This document shows positions 7,012-13,937 of a stretch of DNA of 19,654 nt, in pieces (the stretch's first letter is position 1; each line of letters opens with the position of its first letter). The position numbers and the translations under genes were made by a program. Location of the stretch: the NCBI GenBank assembly GCA_047972265.1, contig JBKEAM010000107.1:1-19654 (forward strand), written 5' to 3'. The stretch comes from JAAYCI01 sp047972265. GTDB lineage: Bacteria; Bacillota; Clostridia; Oscillospirales; Ruminococcaceae. A model generated the notes under the pieces. It ran no database searches. It worked only from the letters and a program-made list of their open reading frames with translations, and was not told where the DNA came from.

Positions 7012-8238
7012 CTAGTCTTCGTCATCCATGCTGTATACGCCATCCCATACTACACGGCGGAACCAATCGGGGTCGGTATTGCCTTCGGTGCTAAACAGCA
7101 GTATTCTGGAGTGTTCGTCGATGCCAAGCGCTTCTTTAAAGTCGGCATACTCGGGGTTTTCAATGGCTTCTAGCAAGCAGCCAAGCCCGGCGGCACCACT
7201 TTCGCCAGAGATAACAGTGGGGTCCCCTTTAAGAGGCACTGCCATAACACGCATGGCACGTGCAGCATCATAATCGGGCAAAGAAACAAAGAAAGAGGCT
7301 TTGTTTTTGAGAATTTCCCAGGAAATAGTGTTGCCCTCGCCGCAGGCAAGGCCGGCCATTATTGTGCTAAGGTCTCCGCCTACTTTTTCAAGAGAACCAT
7401 CACCTTTAACAGCAGAGCGGTAGAGGCAATCGGCAACCTGCGCTTCTACAACTGTCATTACAGGGGGATTATCGGGGTAAAGATTGGTAAAGAAACCTAC
7501 AACTGCGCCTGCAAGGCTGCCTACACCAGCTTGTACAAATATGTGGGTGGGGCGGTCTATTCCAGCGGCTTTTAGCTGATAAGCAGCCTCAGAAGCCATG
7601 GTGCCGTATCCCTGCATAATCCATCCGGGAATTTCCTCGTAGCCTTCCCATGCGGTATCTTGAATTACTACGCTGTTGGGATGTTTTTGGCTGTTGGCAT
7701 ATGCAAGACGAACGGCGTCGTCGTAGTTCATATCGGTAATGCTTGCGTCTGCACCTTCTTTGCGTATGTTGTCCAGCCGGGTTTGAGAAGACCCCTTGGG
7801 CATATACACTACGCTGTGCTGGCCAATTTGGTTTGCTGCCCACGCTACGCCGCGGCCGTGGTTGCCATCGGTGGCGGTGTAAAAGGTGAAATCGCCCAAA
7901 TCTTTTTTAACAACAGGAGAGGTGAGTTGGTCAAATCCAAGGTCATCTACATCACGGCCTGTTTGTTGTGCAATAAAACGAGCCATTGCAAACGAGCCGC
8001 CCAGTACCTTAAATGCGTTTAACCCAAAACGAAAACTTTCGTTTTTAACAAAAATACTGCCGGCATCAAACCGTTTTCCCAATTCGCGAAGTTCGTTAAG
8101 TGGAGTGGGAGAGTATTGAGGAAAAGAAGAATGGAACTTCCTAACCTTTTGAATTTCCTCCACTGACATCAGGCTTAGTTCTTTACTGCAGTCGGTTTTG
8201 GGCATGGTATTTGCAACCCACTTCATCTTGTGCTTCAC
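7012..8238 (-). CDS. ygeX: 2,3-diaminopropionate ammonia-lyase
   Basis: A PLP-dependent fold-type II lyase that converts 2,3-diaminopropionate to pyruvate and two ammonia. With a GTG start at 8238 the protein has 408 residues, close to E. coli YgeX/DpaL (398). The PLP lysine is K77 in ESFRFGLNAFKVLGG. The catalytic aspartates described for the E. coli enzyme correspond to D124 in ATDGNHGRG and D194 in IQDTAWEGY. A glycine-rich phosphate-binding loop is seen in QAGVGSLAGAVVG. I chose GTG because GGAGGG lies 8 bases upstream. The next ATG (8226) is 20 bases from it, and a longer reading from 8358 would overlap the regulator gene by over 100 bases. Sixteen bases separate it from the regulator stop, so they are co-transcribed. 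It supplies the pathway end product pyruvate. Confidence 0.94.
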   Translation of the reverse strand: MKHKMKWVANTMPKTDCSKELSLMSVEEIQKVRKFHSSFPQYSPTPLNELRELGKRFDAGSIFVKNESFRFGLNAFKVLGGSFAMARFIAQQTGRDVDDLGFDQLTSPVVKKDLGDFTFYTATDGNHGRGVAWAANQIGQHSVVYMPKGSSQTRLDNIRKEGADASITDMNYDDAVRLAYANSQKHPNSVVIQDTAWEGYEEIPGWIMQGYGTMASEAAYQLKAAGIDRPTHIFVQAGVGSLAGAVVGFFTNLYPDNPPVMTVVEAQVADCLYRSAVKGDGSLEKVGGDLSTIMAGLACGEGNTISWEILKNKASFFVSLPDYDAARAMRVMAVPLKGDPTVISGESGAAGLGCLLEAIENPEYADFKEALGIDEHSRILLFSTEGNTDPDWFRRVVWDGVYSMDDED

Positions 8239-8254
8239 GAAATATTCCCTCCAA

Positions 8255-8890
8255 TTAATTTTCTGTATCCATGTAGTTATACAATGTATACTTAGAGATA
8301 TCGTAGTGACGCGCAACCTTGTCGCCGGCTTTTTTAACCAAAAACGCGCCTTTGTCATTTAAATAATGGATAGCTGCGGTTTTGTCTTCTTTACTCATCA
8401 TGGCAACAGGTTTGCCCACATAGGCATCGGCGTCGGCAATCAGTTGGTCCAGCAAATCGTTTACATTGGTGGTAATGGTAACGTTTTTGCTGTCGTTTTC
8501 GGGCTTGTCTATTACCAAAAGAGAATCAATCGCACGCTGCGCCATCATCAGTTCGGTAACATCGTAGTTAATGCCAAACAAGCCAATTACTTTGTTGTTC
8601 TCATCCCGCACATAAATAGAGGTGGATTTTACCACACGTCCATCTTTGGTGCGCGCCATATAACTGTAATGGTCGTGCAGGGTAGAGTTGTTTTTCAAGG
8701 CTTCCAAAACCGCTTCGGATGCACCATCGCCAATGTGGCGGTTGGTAACATGCCCGTTTTCTATGGCAATAATGGTGTTTTCGTATCCCTTGGTTAAATC
8801 GTGTACGGTTACCTCGCAGTTAGACCCAAATAGGGTAGAGATGCCTTTGGAGAGACGTTTTAAGAACTTTGCCTGCTCTTTCATCGTCAT
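8255..8890 (-). CDS. YheO-type PAS/HTH transcriptional regulator
   Basis: A 211-residue protein with two parts. An N-terminal YheO-like PAS domain (about residues 10-125) has SNCEVTVHDL, IENGHVTNRHIGD and a closing IYVRDENNKVIGLFGINYDVTEL. A C-terminal helix-turn-helix (about 160-208) contains VARHYDISKYTLYNYM, the HTH_22 type. YheO and DauR are family members, and DauR responds to an amino acid catabolite. It is the first gene of the unit with ygeX, ygeY and ygeW, so it is the best candidate regulator of purine catabolism here and probably autoregulates. It would sense an intracellular metabolite through the PAS domain. The E. coli cluster instead carries a sigma-54-type activator (YgeV). 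The first ATG is used because AAAGGACG is nearer to it (about 11 bases) than to the second ATG. The effector is unknown. Confidence 0.88.
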   Translation of the reverse strand: MTMKEQAKFLKRLSKGISTLFGSNCEVTVHDLTKGYENTIIAIENGHVTNRHIGDGASEAVLEALKNNSTLHDHYSYMARTKDGRVVKSTSIYVRDENNKVIGLFGINYDVTELMMAQRAIDSLLVIDKPENDSKNVTITTNVNDLLDQLIADADAYVGKPVAMMSKEDKTAAIHYLNDKGAFLVKKAGDKVARHYDISKYTLYNYMDTEN

Positions 8891-8961
8891 AAAATAATTC
8901 GTCCTTTCTTTTGGGCAAAAGCCCTGTGTAAAAGTGGCCGATACTATTTCCTCTTACATTA

Positions 8962-8989
8962 ACTATAGCATAAACAAAGCAGATTTCAA
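8962..8989 (-). promoter_or_regulatory. Predicted promoter of regulator-ygeX-ygeY-ygeW
   Basis: On the minus strand TTGAAA (plus 8984-8989) and TATAGT (plus 8962-8967) are separated by 16 bases. Each matches the sigma-A consensus at five of six positions. It is the only good match in the gap before the regulator. Confidence 0.65.
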
Positions 8990-8998
8990 CTATTTTTT

Positions 8999-9027
8999 AG
9001 CAAAACTAAAAAATTTTTAGTTTTGCT
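8999..9027. promoter_or_regulatory. 29-base perfect palindrome upstream of the regulator promoter
   Basis: AGCAAAACTAAAAA and its exact reverse complement flank a single central base. It ends 9 bases upstream of the predicted -35. It could be an operator for the adjacent PAS/HTH regulator or an AT-rich terminator stem for xdhC. No U tract follows the stem on the minus strand, which favours the operator reading. Confidence 0.55.
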
Positions 9028-9075
9028 CGGTTTTGTACAACTTCTGCCGTTTGTAACTGTAAAAAACCACAAAAC

Positions 9076-9120
9076 AAAATGCCCGGATAAACGTAGTAAA
9101 TGCGGTCACCAAGGCATTTT
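9076..9120 (-). terminator. Possible terminator after xdhC
   Basis: AAAATGCC and GGCATTTT pair (8 bp) across a long 29-base loop. On the minus strand they are followed by GTTTTGTGGTTTTTT. The wide loop makes this weak, but its position, about 10 bases after the xdhC stop, is right. Confidence 0.35.
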
Positions 9121-9129
9121 AAAATATGA

Positions 9130-9918
9130 CTATACTATGCTTTGTTTTTTGTGAGAGGGGGTACCGTTGTTTTTTATTAAAAGCATTTCCGCCAAAATGG
9201 AAACAGCAATTTCTGCCGGGATTTCGCTGGCAACATTTAACCCAATGGGCGTGTATACTTTTGCCAAACTCTCTTCCGAAATGCCTGTCTGCCGCATACG
9301 CGCAAATAGGGTAGATACTTTGCTTTTTGATCCAATCATGCCCAAATAGGAAAATGGTTTTGAAATAGAAAAACGAAGTGCTTCATCGTCCAAATTATGG
9401 CCGCGTGTGCAAATAACAATATAAGAGCCGGGGTAAAGGGCTACTTTTTCTTCAAATTGGCTTGCATCGGCGGTAATAAATTGGATATCTGGCGCAAACA
9501 AAGGCGCCAAATCGGCCCGGTCCTCTATTACAGAAACCGAAAAGCCTGTTTGAGACGCAAGTGGAGCTAAATGCTGAGAGATATGCCCGCCCCCAAAAAT
9601 AACCAGATGCAGGCCAGAACCAATAAGGGTGCCAACGCCCTCCATAGAGCCACCGCAAACCATGCCGTCCTCTGCGTGGTTTATAGAAAAAGAAAAAGTG
9701 GTTTCGTGATTTTTAATCGCTTCCCGGGCGCGTTCTATCATATTATGCTCCGACGCGCCGCCGCCAACAGTGCCGCAGGATGTGCCATCGGCAAGTACAG
9801 CCATCATTTGCCCGGGGCTGGCGGGGGAAGAACCCTGTGTGGAAATAATGCTGATAAGAATAACCGGCTGCCCTTTAGAGGCGGCGTCCGCAGCAAAAAG
9901 CAGGGTATCTTGTGTCAT
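9130..9918 (-). CDS. xdhC: XdhC-family molybdenum hydroxylase maturation protein
   Basis: A 262-residue protein with the two XdhC domains. The N-terminal XdhC/CoxI domain has STQGSSPASPGQMMAV, CGTVGGGASE and the conserved MVCGGSMEG with Cys88. The C-terminal Rossmann domain has LVIFGGGHISQHLA (about 105-118), then ICTRGHNLDDEALR, YLGMIGSKSKV and TPIGLNVASEIPAEIAVSILAEM. XdhC binds molybdenum cofactor and helps install the terminal sulfido (or selenido) ligand before insertion into xanthine dehydrogenase-type enzymes. No xdh structural gene is in the window, so its client probably lies off the edge or elsewhere. GGGAGA precedes the ATG. It is not the EF2563/YqeB type, which has a different N-terminus. 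It is upstream of and co-directional with the purine genes, separated from the regulator by 239 bases. Confidence 0.9.
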   Translation of the reverse strand: MTQDTLLFAADAASKGQPVILISIISTQGSSPASPGQMMAVLADGTSCGTVGGGASEHNMIERAREAIKNHETTFSFSINHAEDGMVCGGSMEGVGTLIGSGLHLVIFGGGHISQHLAPLASQTGFSVSVIEDRADLAPLFAPDIQFITADASQFEEKVALYPGSYIVICTRGHNLDDEALRFSISKPFSYLGMIGSKSKVSTLFARMRQTGISEESLAKVYTPIGLNVASEIPAEIAVSILAEMLLIKNNGTPSHKKQSIV

Positions 9919-9982
9919 TTTATATCTCCCTTCTTAAATAAATTGCTTTGCTTGGTAAAATGCGCAATAAAAAGTCAGCTAA

Positions 9983-10012
9983 GGGTATACTTTTTATAGT
10001 AATAGTATACCC
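9983..10012. promoter_or_regulatory. Dyad over the xdhC promoter
   Basis: GGGTATACT and AGTATACCC are perfect inverted 9-mers separated by 12 bases. One arm overlaps the predicted xdhC -10 and the other lies just past the expected start point, a position suited to a repressor operator. Confidence 0.45.
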
Positions 10013-10032
10013 CGATAAAAGTGGTACAGCAA
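10004..10032 (-). promoter_or_regulatory. Predicted xdhC promoter
   Basis: On the minus strand TTGCTG (plus 10027-10032), a 17-base spacer and TATACT (plus 10004-10009). Both boxes are close to the sigma-A consensus. Confidence 0.55.
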
Positions 10033-10054
10033 GCACATAAGTATTGTAGGTTTA

Positions 10055-10063
10055 TGCTATAAT
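10055..10063 (+). promoter_or_regulatory. Predicted extended -10 promoter of the C39-like gene
   Basis: TGCTATAAT gives a perfect -10 with the upstream TG of an extended -10. I see no good -35. It drives the gene starting at 10109, divergently from xdhC. Confidence 0.5.
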
Positions 10064-10108
10064 ACTTCATATGTACACAATAAAGCTTTATAAAATATCG
10101 GTGAAAAT

Positions 10109-11101
10109 ATGATTGATTTTGAGTTGGCTTTTTTTGAAACTTACAAAAGGCAACCGACTGTTTTAGAAAAACATAACCCTGTAAAGCTATCTGCTGTACG
10201 GATGTGTGTCCCCACCGTACAGTTGGACGAAATGCAAAAGCAGGAAAGTGAGGCCCTTGTGCGTTTTCCACGCATTTACGATGCAAATGGGCATTTGTAT
10301 TATGGTGGAGATCAACAGTGGTACCCAAGAAAAACCCAGCAAATGGGTGGGTGTGGGCCGGTAGCCGCAGTAAACACACTGGCTGCTTATAGTGTTGGCA
10401 AACATGCGGTTTTAAAAGCATTTAACCTGCCGCCAATGGTTGACGGAAAAATTAAAAAAGATGATTATATTACCCTTATGCAGGATGTGTATAAGGCAAT
10501 GGGTACAATGGAATTACCAATTGCAAACATAGCGGCAGACGCCCTGCACAAAAAGGGTAAAACAGTGCCTGCCTGGCTTACAGCATCTTTTGGGCAGCAA
10601 GCGGCAGGGTTTGTGTATGGCACCTTAAAATATGCCCTGCAAAGAGGTATTTATTTAAGTTACAGAGCGTTTCCTCTGGCATATGCCAATAAAGAAGAAG
10701 CTTTACGGTTTATTAAGCAATCTTTGGCCACGGGATGCCCGGTAACCATGCTAACAGGCTGGAATCGTCATCCTCTGCGGATGTACAAAAACGGGCCAGA
10801 AAGGCCCCCGGTGGCACTTGAAAAAGGCGTTGCCAGCCATTTTGTAAATATTGTAGGCGTGCAAGCATTTGGCGATAGCATCCATATCCTGGTTTCTACC
10901 TGGGGGCAGCTGGGCATTATCCCGTACAATGCACTTTATAAAAGCTGGCAAAGCCCAAAAGCTGCCGGTGCCTGTTTATTTGCATTTTGGGGCAGTAAAA
11001 GCAAAGAGCTAACAAAAAAACAGATGCATACAGCCTATGTTTTGCTACCAAAATTGGTTTTAAGTACTGTTAAAAAAACAGCACAAAATATTTTGGCATA
11101 A
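10109..11101 (+). CDS. Uncharacterised C39-like (papain-fold) cysteine protease-like protein
   Basis: A 330-residue protein with no signal peptide or membrane segment, so probably cytosolic. The best functional sign is TQQMGGCGPVAAVNTLA, which resembles the C39/papain nucleophile helix with Cys82 and an oxyanion Gln at 77 or 78. Further on, KGVASHFVNIVGVQ supplies a candidate His244. In the third position, where C39-like enzymes normally have Asp or Asn before Pro/Trp-Gly, the sequence reads VSTWGQ (Thr264-Trp265-Gly266). The triad is therefore either completed differently or the protein is not a protease. The middle region (about 95-235) is unrecognised. A weak GGTGA lies 4 bases before the ATG. 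The gene stands alone between a divergent xdhC and a convergent ABC gene, and ends at a strong terminator. Family assignment is by motif only; the substrate is unknown. Confidence 0.6.
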   Translation: MIDFELAFFETYKRQPTVLEKHNPVKLSAVRMCVPTVQLDEMQKQESEALVRFPRIYDANGHLYYGGDQQWYPRKTQQMGGCGPVAAVNTLAAYSVGKHAVLKAFNLPPMVDGKIKKDDYITLMQDVYKAMGTMELPIANIAADALHKKGKTVPAWLTASFGQQAAGFVYGTLKYALQRGIYLSYRAFPLAYANKEEALRFIKQSLATGCPVTMLTGWNRHPLRMYKNGPERPPVALEKGVASHFVNIVGVQAFGDSIHILVSTWGQLGIIPYNALYKSWQSPKAAGACLFAFWGSKSKELTKKQMHTAYVLLPKLVLSTVKKTAQNILA

Positions 11102-12875
11102 AAATTAATAAAAAAAGGCATAGGGAATACTCCCTATGCCTTTTTTTATTTGTAAATAGAATTTTTTTTAAAACAGTAAACTGTGTTTCGTACAATCTAC
11201 GATATATACCATCTTCTCTTTTTAAAAGCTCGTCGTGAGAACCCGATTCGGCAACGCCGTTTTCTGTAAGCACAATAATTTCATCTGCATTGCGAATGGT
11301 AGAAAGCCTGTGCGCAACCACAAGCGTGGTGCGGTTTTTTGCCAATTGGTCAAACGCGTGCTGAATGGCCGCCTCGGTTACGTTGTCGAGCGAGCTGGTG
11401 GCCTCATCTAAAATAAGAATAGGGGGATTTTTTAAAAACACCCGCGCGATGGAAAGGCGCTGGCGCAGCCCGCCAGAAAGCTTTGTGCCCCGCTCTCCAA
11501 TGTCGGTATCGTACCCGTCCGGCAAAGAGCAAATATATTCGTGCATTCCGGCATCCTTTGCGGCCTGCACAATTTCATCTTCGGTGGCATCCAGATTGCC
11601 GTATGCAATATTTTCGCGCAGCGTACCCGCAAAAACAAATACCTCTTGCTGCACAATACCTATAGACCGGCGAAGCTCTGTTGCATCAAAAGACTGTACA
11701 TCAACTCCATCCAGTGTTATGGTTCCGCTTTGCGGGATATAAAAGCGGGGGATAAGATGGCACAGTGTTGTTTTGCCGCCACCGGATGGGCCTACCAAAG
11801 CAACCGTTTTACCGGCGGGGATATGCAAAGAAACGTTTTGTAATATATGGCTATCGCTGCCATAAGTAAAACTTACATCATCAAAAACAATATCTCCGCA
11901 TATAATGCGAGGGCTTTGCGGGCTGGCAGGGTTCGGCTCGGGTTTAGCGGCCATAACCTCGGCAAAACGAGTAAAGCCAGACATCCCATCCATATACTGG
12001 TCTACAAACTGCATTAAACGGCGTATGGGCTGGGTAAACATGCCTATGTACAATAAAAAAGCAGCAAAGTCACCTACATTTATTTTATCGTAAAGCACAA
12101 AAAGGCCGCTGGACAGCAGCGATACAAGCAAAAGCAGGTCAACCCCAAAGCTCATGCTGGAATGAAATGTGCCCATAACTTTATAGGCGTTAGAGCTTGC
12201 TTCTACCAATTTGCCCGAGCGTATTCCAAATTTTTCTTCTTCGTATTCAGAGTTTGTAAAGGCTTTTGCAACCCGTATGCCCGAGATGCTGTTTTCTATT
12301 TCGGCATTTACAGACGATGTTTCTTCGCGGCGGCGTGCAAAGGCATTTCTCATACGTGCCCGCATAAATAAATTAAATACTATTAAAAGTGGAACCATAG
12401 AGAAGATGATAACCGATAAAACCAAATTGATATTTGCCAGCATTACAAATGCGCCAATAAAAGAAATAATGGAGATAAACAAATCTTCGGGGCCGTGGTG
12501 GGCAAGCTCGCTAATTTCCATCAGGTCGTTTACAATACGGCTCATCAAGCTGCCTGTACGGTTTTCGTCAAAATAACTAAAGGGAAGTTGCTGCATATGA
12601 CGAAACAAATCCCGGCGCATATCAGCCTGCATACGGGTGCCCATAATATGCCCCCAACTAAGCACAAAATAGTTTAGCCCGGTTTTTATAATATAAATGC
12701 CCAACAAAATGGCCGCCCAAACCAAAATCATCCTCAAATTCTTATTGGGGACAAAATCGTTTAAAACCATGCGCGTTACCATGGGGTAAAACAAATCGCA
12801 CACCGCAATTAAAAGCGCCGCAACCATATCAGACAAAAACAAGCCCAAATGGGGCTTATAATAATGCGCCAGCAT
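11070..12875 (-). CDS. ABC exporter half-transporter (MsbA/MdlB-like), frame-disturbed at both ends
   Basis: An exporter with an N-terminal six-helix membrane domain (about 10-300) and a C-terminal nucleotide-binding domain. Walker A is GPSGGGKTT (362-370), the signature is LSGGL (466-470, Leu in place of the usual Gln), Walker B is ILILDEATSSLD with catalytic E491, and the switch His is H522. It likely works as a homodimer, since the ATP site residues look complete. The substrate is unknown. Both ends are odd. The ATG at 12875 has no Shine-Dalgarno. AGGAGG (12925-12930) serves a TTG at 12918 whose frame is lost at the A8/A6 runs. At the other end the frame runs through the terminator hairpin into the convergent gene by 32 bases. 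A one-base change at the A8 run (11162-11169) would stop it at 11146. The intended gene is probably 11146-12918. Confidence 0.85.
   Translation of the reverse strand: MLAHYYKPHLGLFLSDMVAALLIAVCDLFYPMVTRMVLNDFVPNKNLRMILVWAAILLGIYIIKTGLNYFVLSWGHIMGTRMQADMRRDLFRHMQQLPFSYFDENRTGSLMSRIVNDLMEISELAHHGPEDLFISIISFIGAFVMLANINLVLSVIIFSMVPLLIVFNLFMRARMRNAFARRREETSSVNAEIENSISGIRVAKAFTNSEYEEEKFGIRSGKLVEASSNAYKVMGTFHSSMSFGVDLLLLVSLLSSGLFVLYDKINVGDFAAFLLYIGMFTQPIRRLMQFVDQYMDGMSGFTRFAEVMAAKPEPNPASPQSPRIICGDIVFDDVSFTYGSDSHILQNVSLHIPAGKTVALVGPSGGGKTTLCHLIPRFYIPQSGTITLDGVDVQSFDATELRRSIGIVQQEVFVFAGTLRENIAYGNLDATEDEIVQAAKDAGMHEYICSLPDGYDTDIGERGTKLSGGLRQRLSIARVFLKNPPILILDEATSSLDNVTEAAIQHAFDQLAKNRTTLVVAHRLSTIRNADEIIVLTENGVAESGSHDELLKREDGIYRRLYETQFTVLKKILFTNKKRHREYSLCLFLLIFMPKYFVLFF
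11111..11147. terminator. Bidirectional rho-independent terminator
   Basis: GGCATAGGGA pairs with TCCCTATGCC over the tetraloop ATAC. A runs flank it on the left and T runs on the right, so it works on both strands. It serves the C39-like gene (plus) and the convergent ABC transporter gene (minus). Confidence 0.92.
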
Positions 12876-12950
12876 GGCAATTAAAGACGCATTTTTTCCT
12901 TTTTTTTGTTTTGCTCAAAATTTTCCTCCTAAAATATGCCGCTGTAAAAC

Positions 12951-13700
12951 TTACCGCTTAAATACCCAAAAATATATAATTGCCAATACCTCACGGGAAT
13001 AACTGGGCAGCACATACATCATATCCATGCTGGCAGGTATTGTGCGTATGTTTGTAAACCCGGCCGCGTATGCATACTGCCGTGCCCTATAACAATGAAA
13101 AGAATTGGTAGCCACTGCAATTGCATCATTTTTGCTTATTCCAAATTCTTCCAGTAAAACCTGCGTAAAAGCAAGGTTTTCCTCAGTAGATGTGCTTTTA
13201 TCTTCTACTATTATGTTTTGGGGCAAAATTCCATGTGCAATCAAATAACGCTGCATTGCCAAAGCTTCTGGTATTACCTCGTCTTTTCCTTGTCCGCCAG
13301 TAACCACAAATATCATATCAGGGTTCTCTTTGGCGGCGTCAATTGCTGCATTTAAGCGGCGAGCCAATACCCCGCTTACATTTTCTCCCTTTAGACCTGC
13401 CCCCAGCACAATAATTGCTTTTTCGTCCCCTTTTACGGTAGAGGTATAGCCGCTAACGGCCACAAAAATAAAAAGCCCGGCAAATATAACCGCACCTGCC
13501 AAACAGGCAATTTTTAATATCATACCAAGCCCGGCCTTTGTAAAGGCATCAATTTGCCTGTAAAACAGGGCATATAGCAATAAAAACGCACTAAGAAGCC
13601 ACATAAGCAGGGTACCTGCCGTAAAGCGGGAAGTTGCGGTAACATATATACTGTTTACGGCTATTATGCCAAACAAAAACCATACTATAAATGTTTTCAT
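12951..13700 (-). CDS. YdcF/ElyC/SanA-type DUF218 membrane protein
   Basis: With the ATG at 13700 the protein has 249 residues. It has two or three hydrophobic segments in the first 95 residues (FIVWFLFGIIAV, LLMWLLSAFLLLYALF, a run near KIACLAGAVIFAGLFIFVAV), then a DUF218 domain. Domain marks are AIIVLGAGL, LARRLNAAIDAAKENP, VVTGGQG, IVEDKSTSTEENL and NSFHCYRARQYA. Family members (ElyC, SanA) act in envelope or lipid-carrier homeostasis; the reaction is not established. I use the 13700 start because AAGGAGGGG lies a few bases upstream; an in-frame ATG at 13766 would put this site inside the coding region. The stop lies only about 33 bases before the Shine-Dalgarno-linked TTG start of the ABC gene, so the two are probably one operon. 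Confidence 0.85.
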   Translation of the reverse strand: MKTFIVWFLFGIIAVNSIYVTATSRFTAGTLLMWLLSAFLLLYALFYRQIDAFTKAGLGMILKIACLAGAVIFAGLFIFVAVSGYTSTVKGDEKAIIVLGAGLKGENVSGVLARRLNAAIDAAKENPDMIFVVTGGQGKDEVIPEALAMQRYLIAHGILPQNIIVEDKSTSTEENLAFTQVLLEEFGISKNDAIAVATNSFHCYRARQYAYAAGFTNIRTIPASMDMMYVLPSYSREVLAIIYFWVFKR

Positions 13701-13844
13701 CTTAGGCCCCTCCTTGCTGTACAAGCAATAAACCCTTTGCGGGCAGTGCAAACAATATTCTAACAAAGGAAAAATAAGAAATCAAATTTAGAAAATATTT
13801 TATTACGTTTTTAAAAGTTTCAAGAGGATTTTAACCCGCATCGA

Positions 13845-13873
13845 TTGACTTTTTAAACGTAAAAGGGTACTAT
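13845..13873 (+). promoter_or_regulatory. Predicted promoter of the Pro/Gln-tail membrane protein
   Basis: TTGACT (13845-13850), a 17-base spacer and TACTAT (13868-13873). The -35 and spacer form one arm of an imperfect inverted repeat with 13803-13818. Confidence 0.65.
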
Positions 13874-13937
13874 ATGCAAGAATGACAGGTGTTGCCAATT
13901 AGGCATTGCACCTCTTAAATACGAAAGGGGAATTGGG

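Noticed and set aside
8239..8358. 40-residue N-terminal extension of ygeX
   Set aside because: It would overlap the regulator's coding region in another frame and lacks conservation with YgeX; GGAGGG placed 8 bases before GTG 8238 decides the start.
9975..10421. 148-codon minus-strand frame covering the xdhC/C39 intergenic region
   Set aside because: It overlaps two promoters and the start of the C39-like gene, is Cys/His/Tyr rich with no family resemblance, and has no Shine-Dalgarno.
11162..11172. Programmed ribosomal frameshift as the firm explanation of the ABC gene's 3' end
   Set aside because: The heptamer is right but the hairpin is too distant and the gene has a second homopolymer break at its start, so sequence error or slippage in both runs is at least as likely. 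Kept as a finding, not as an annotation.
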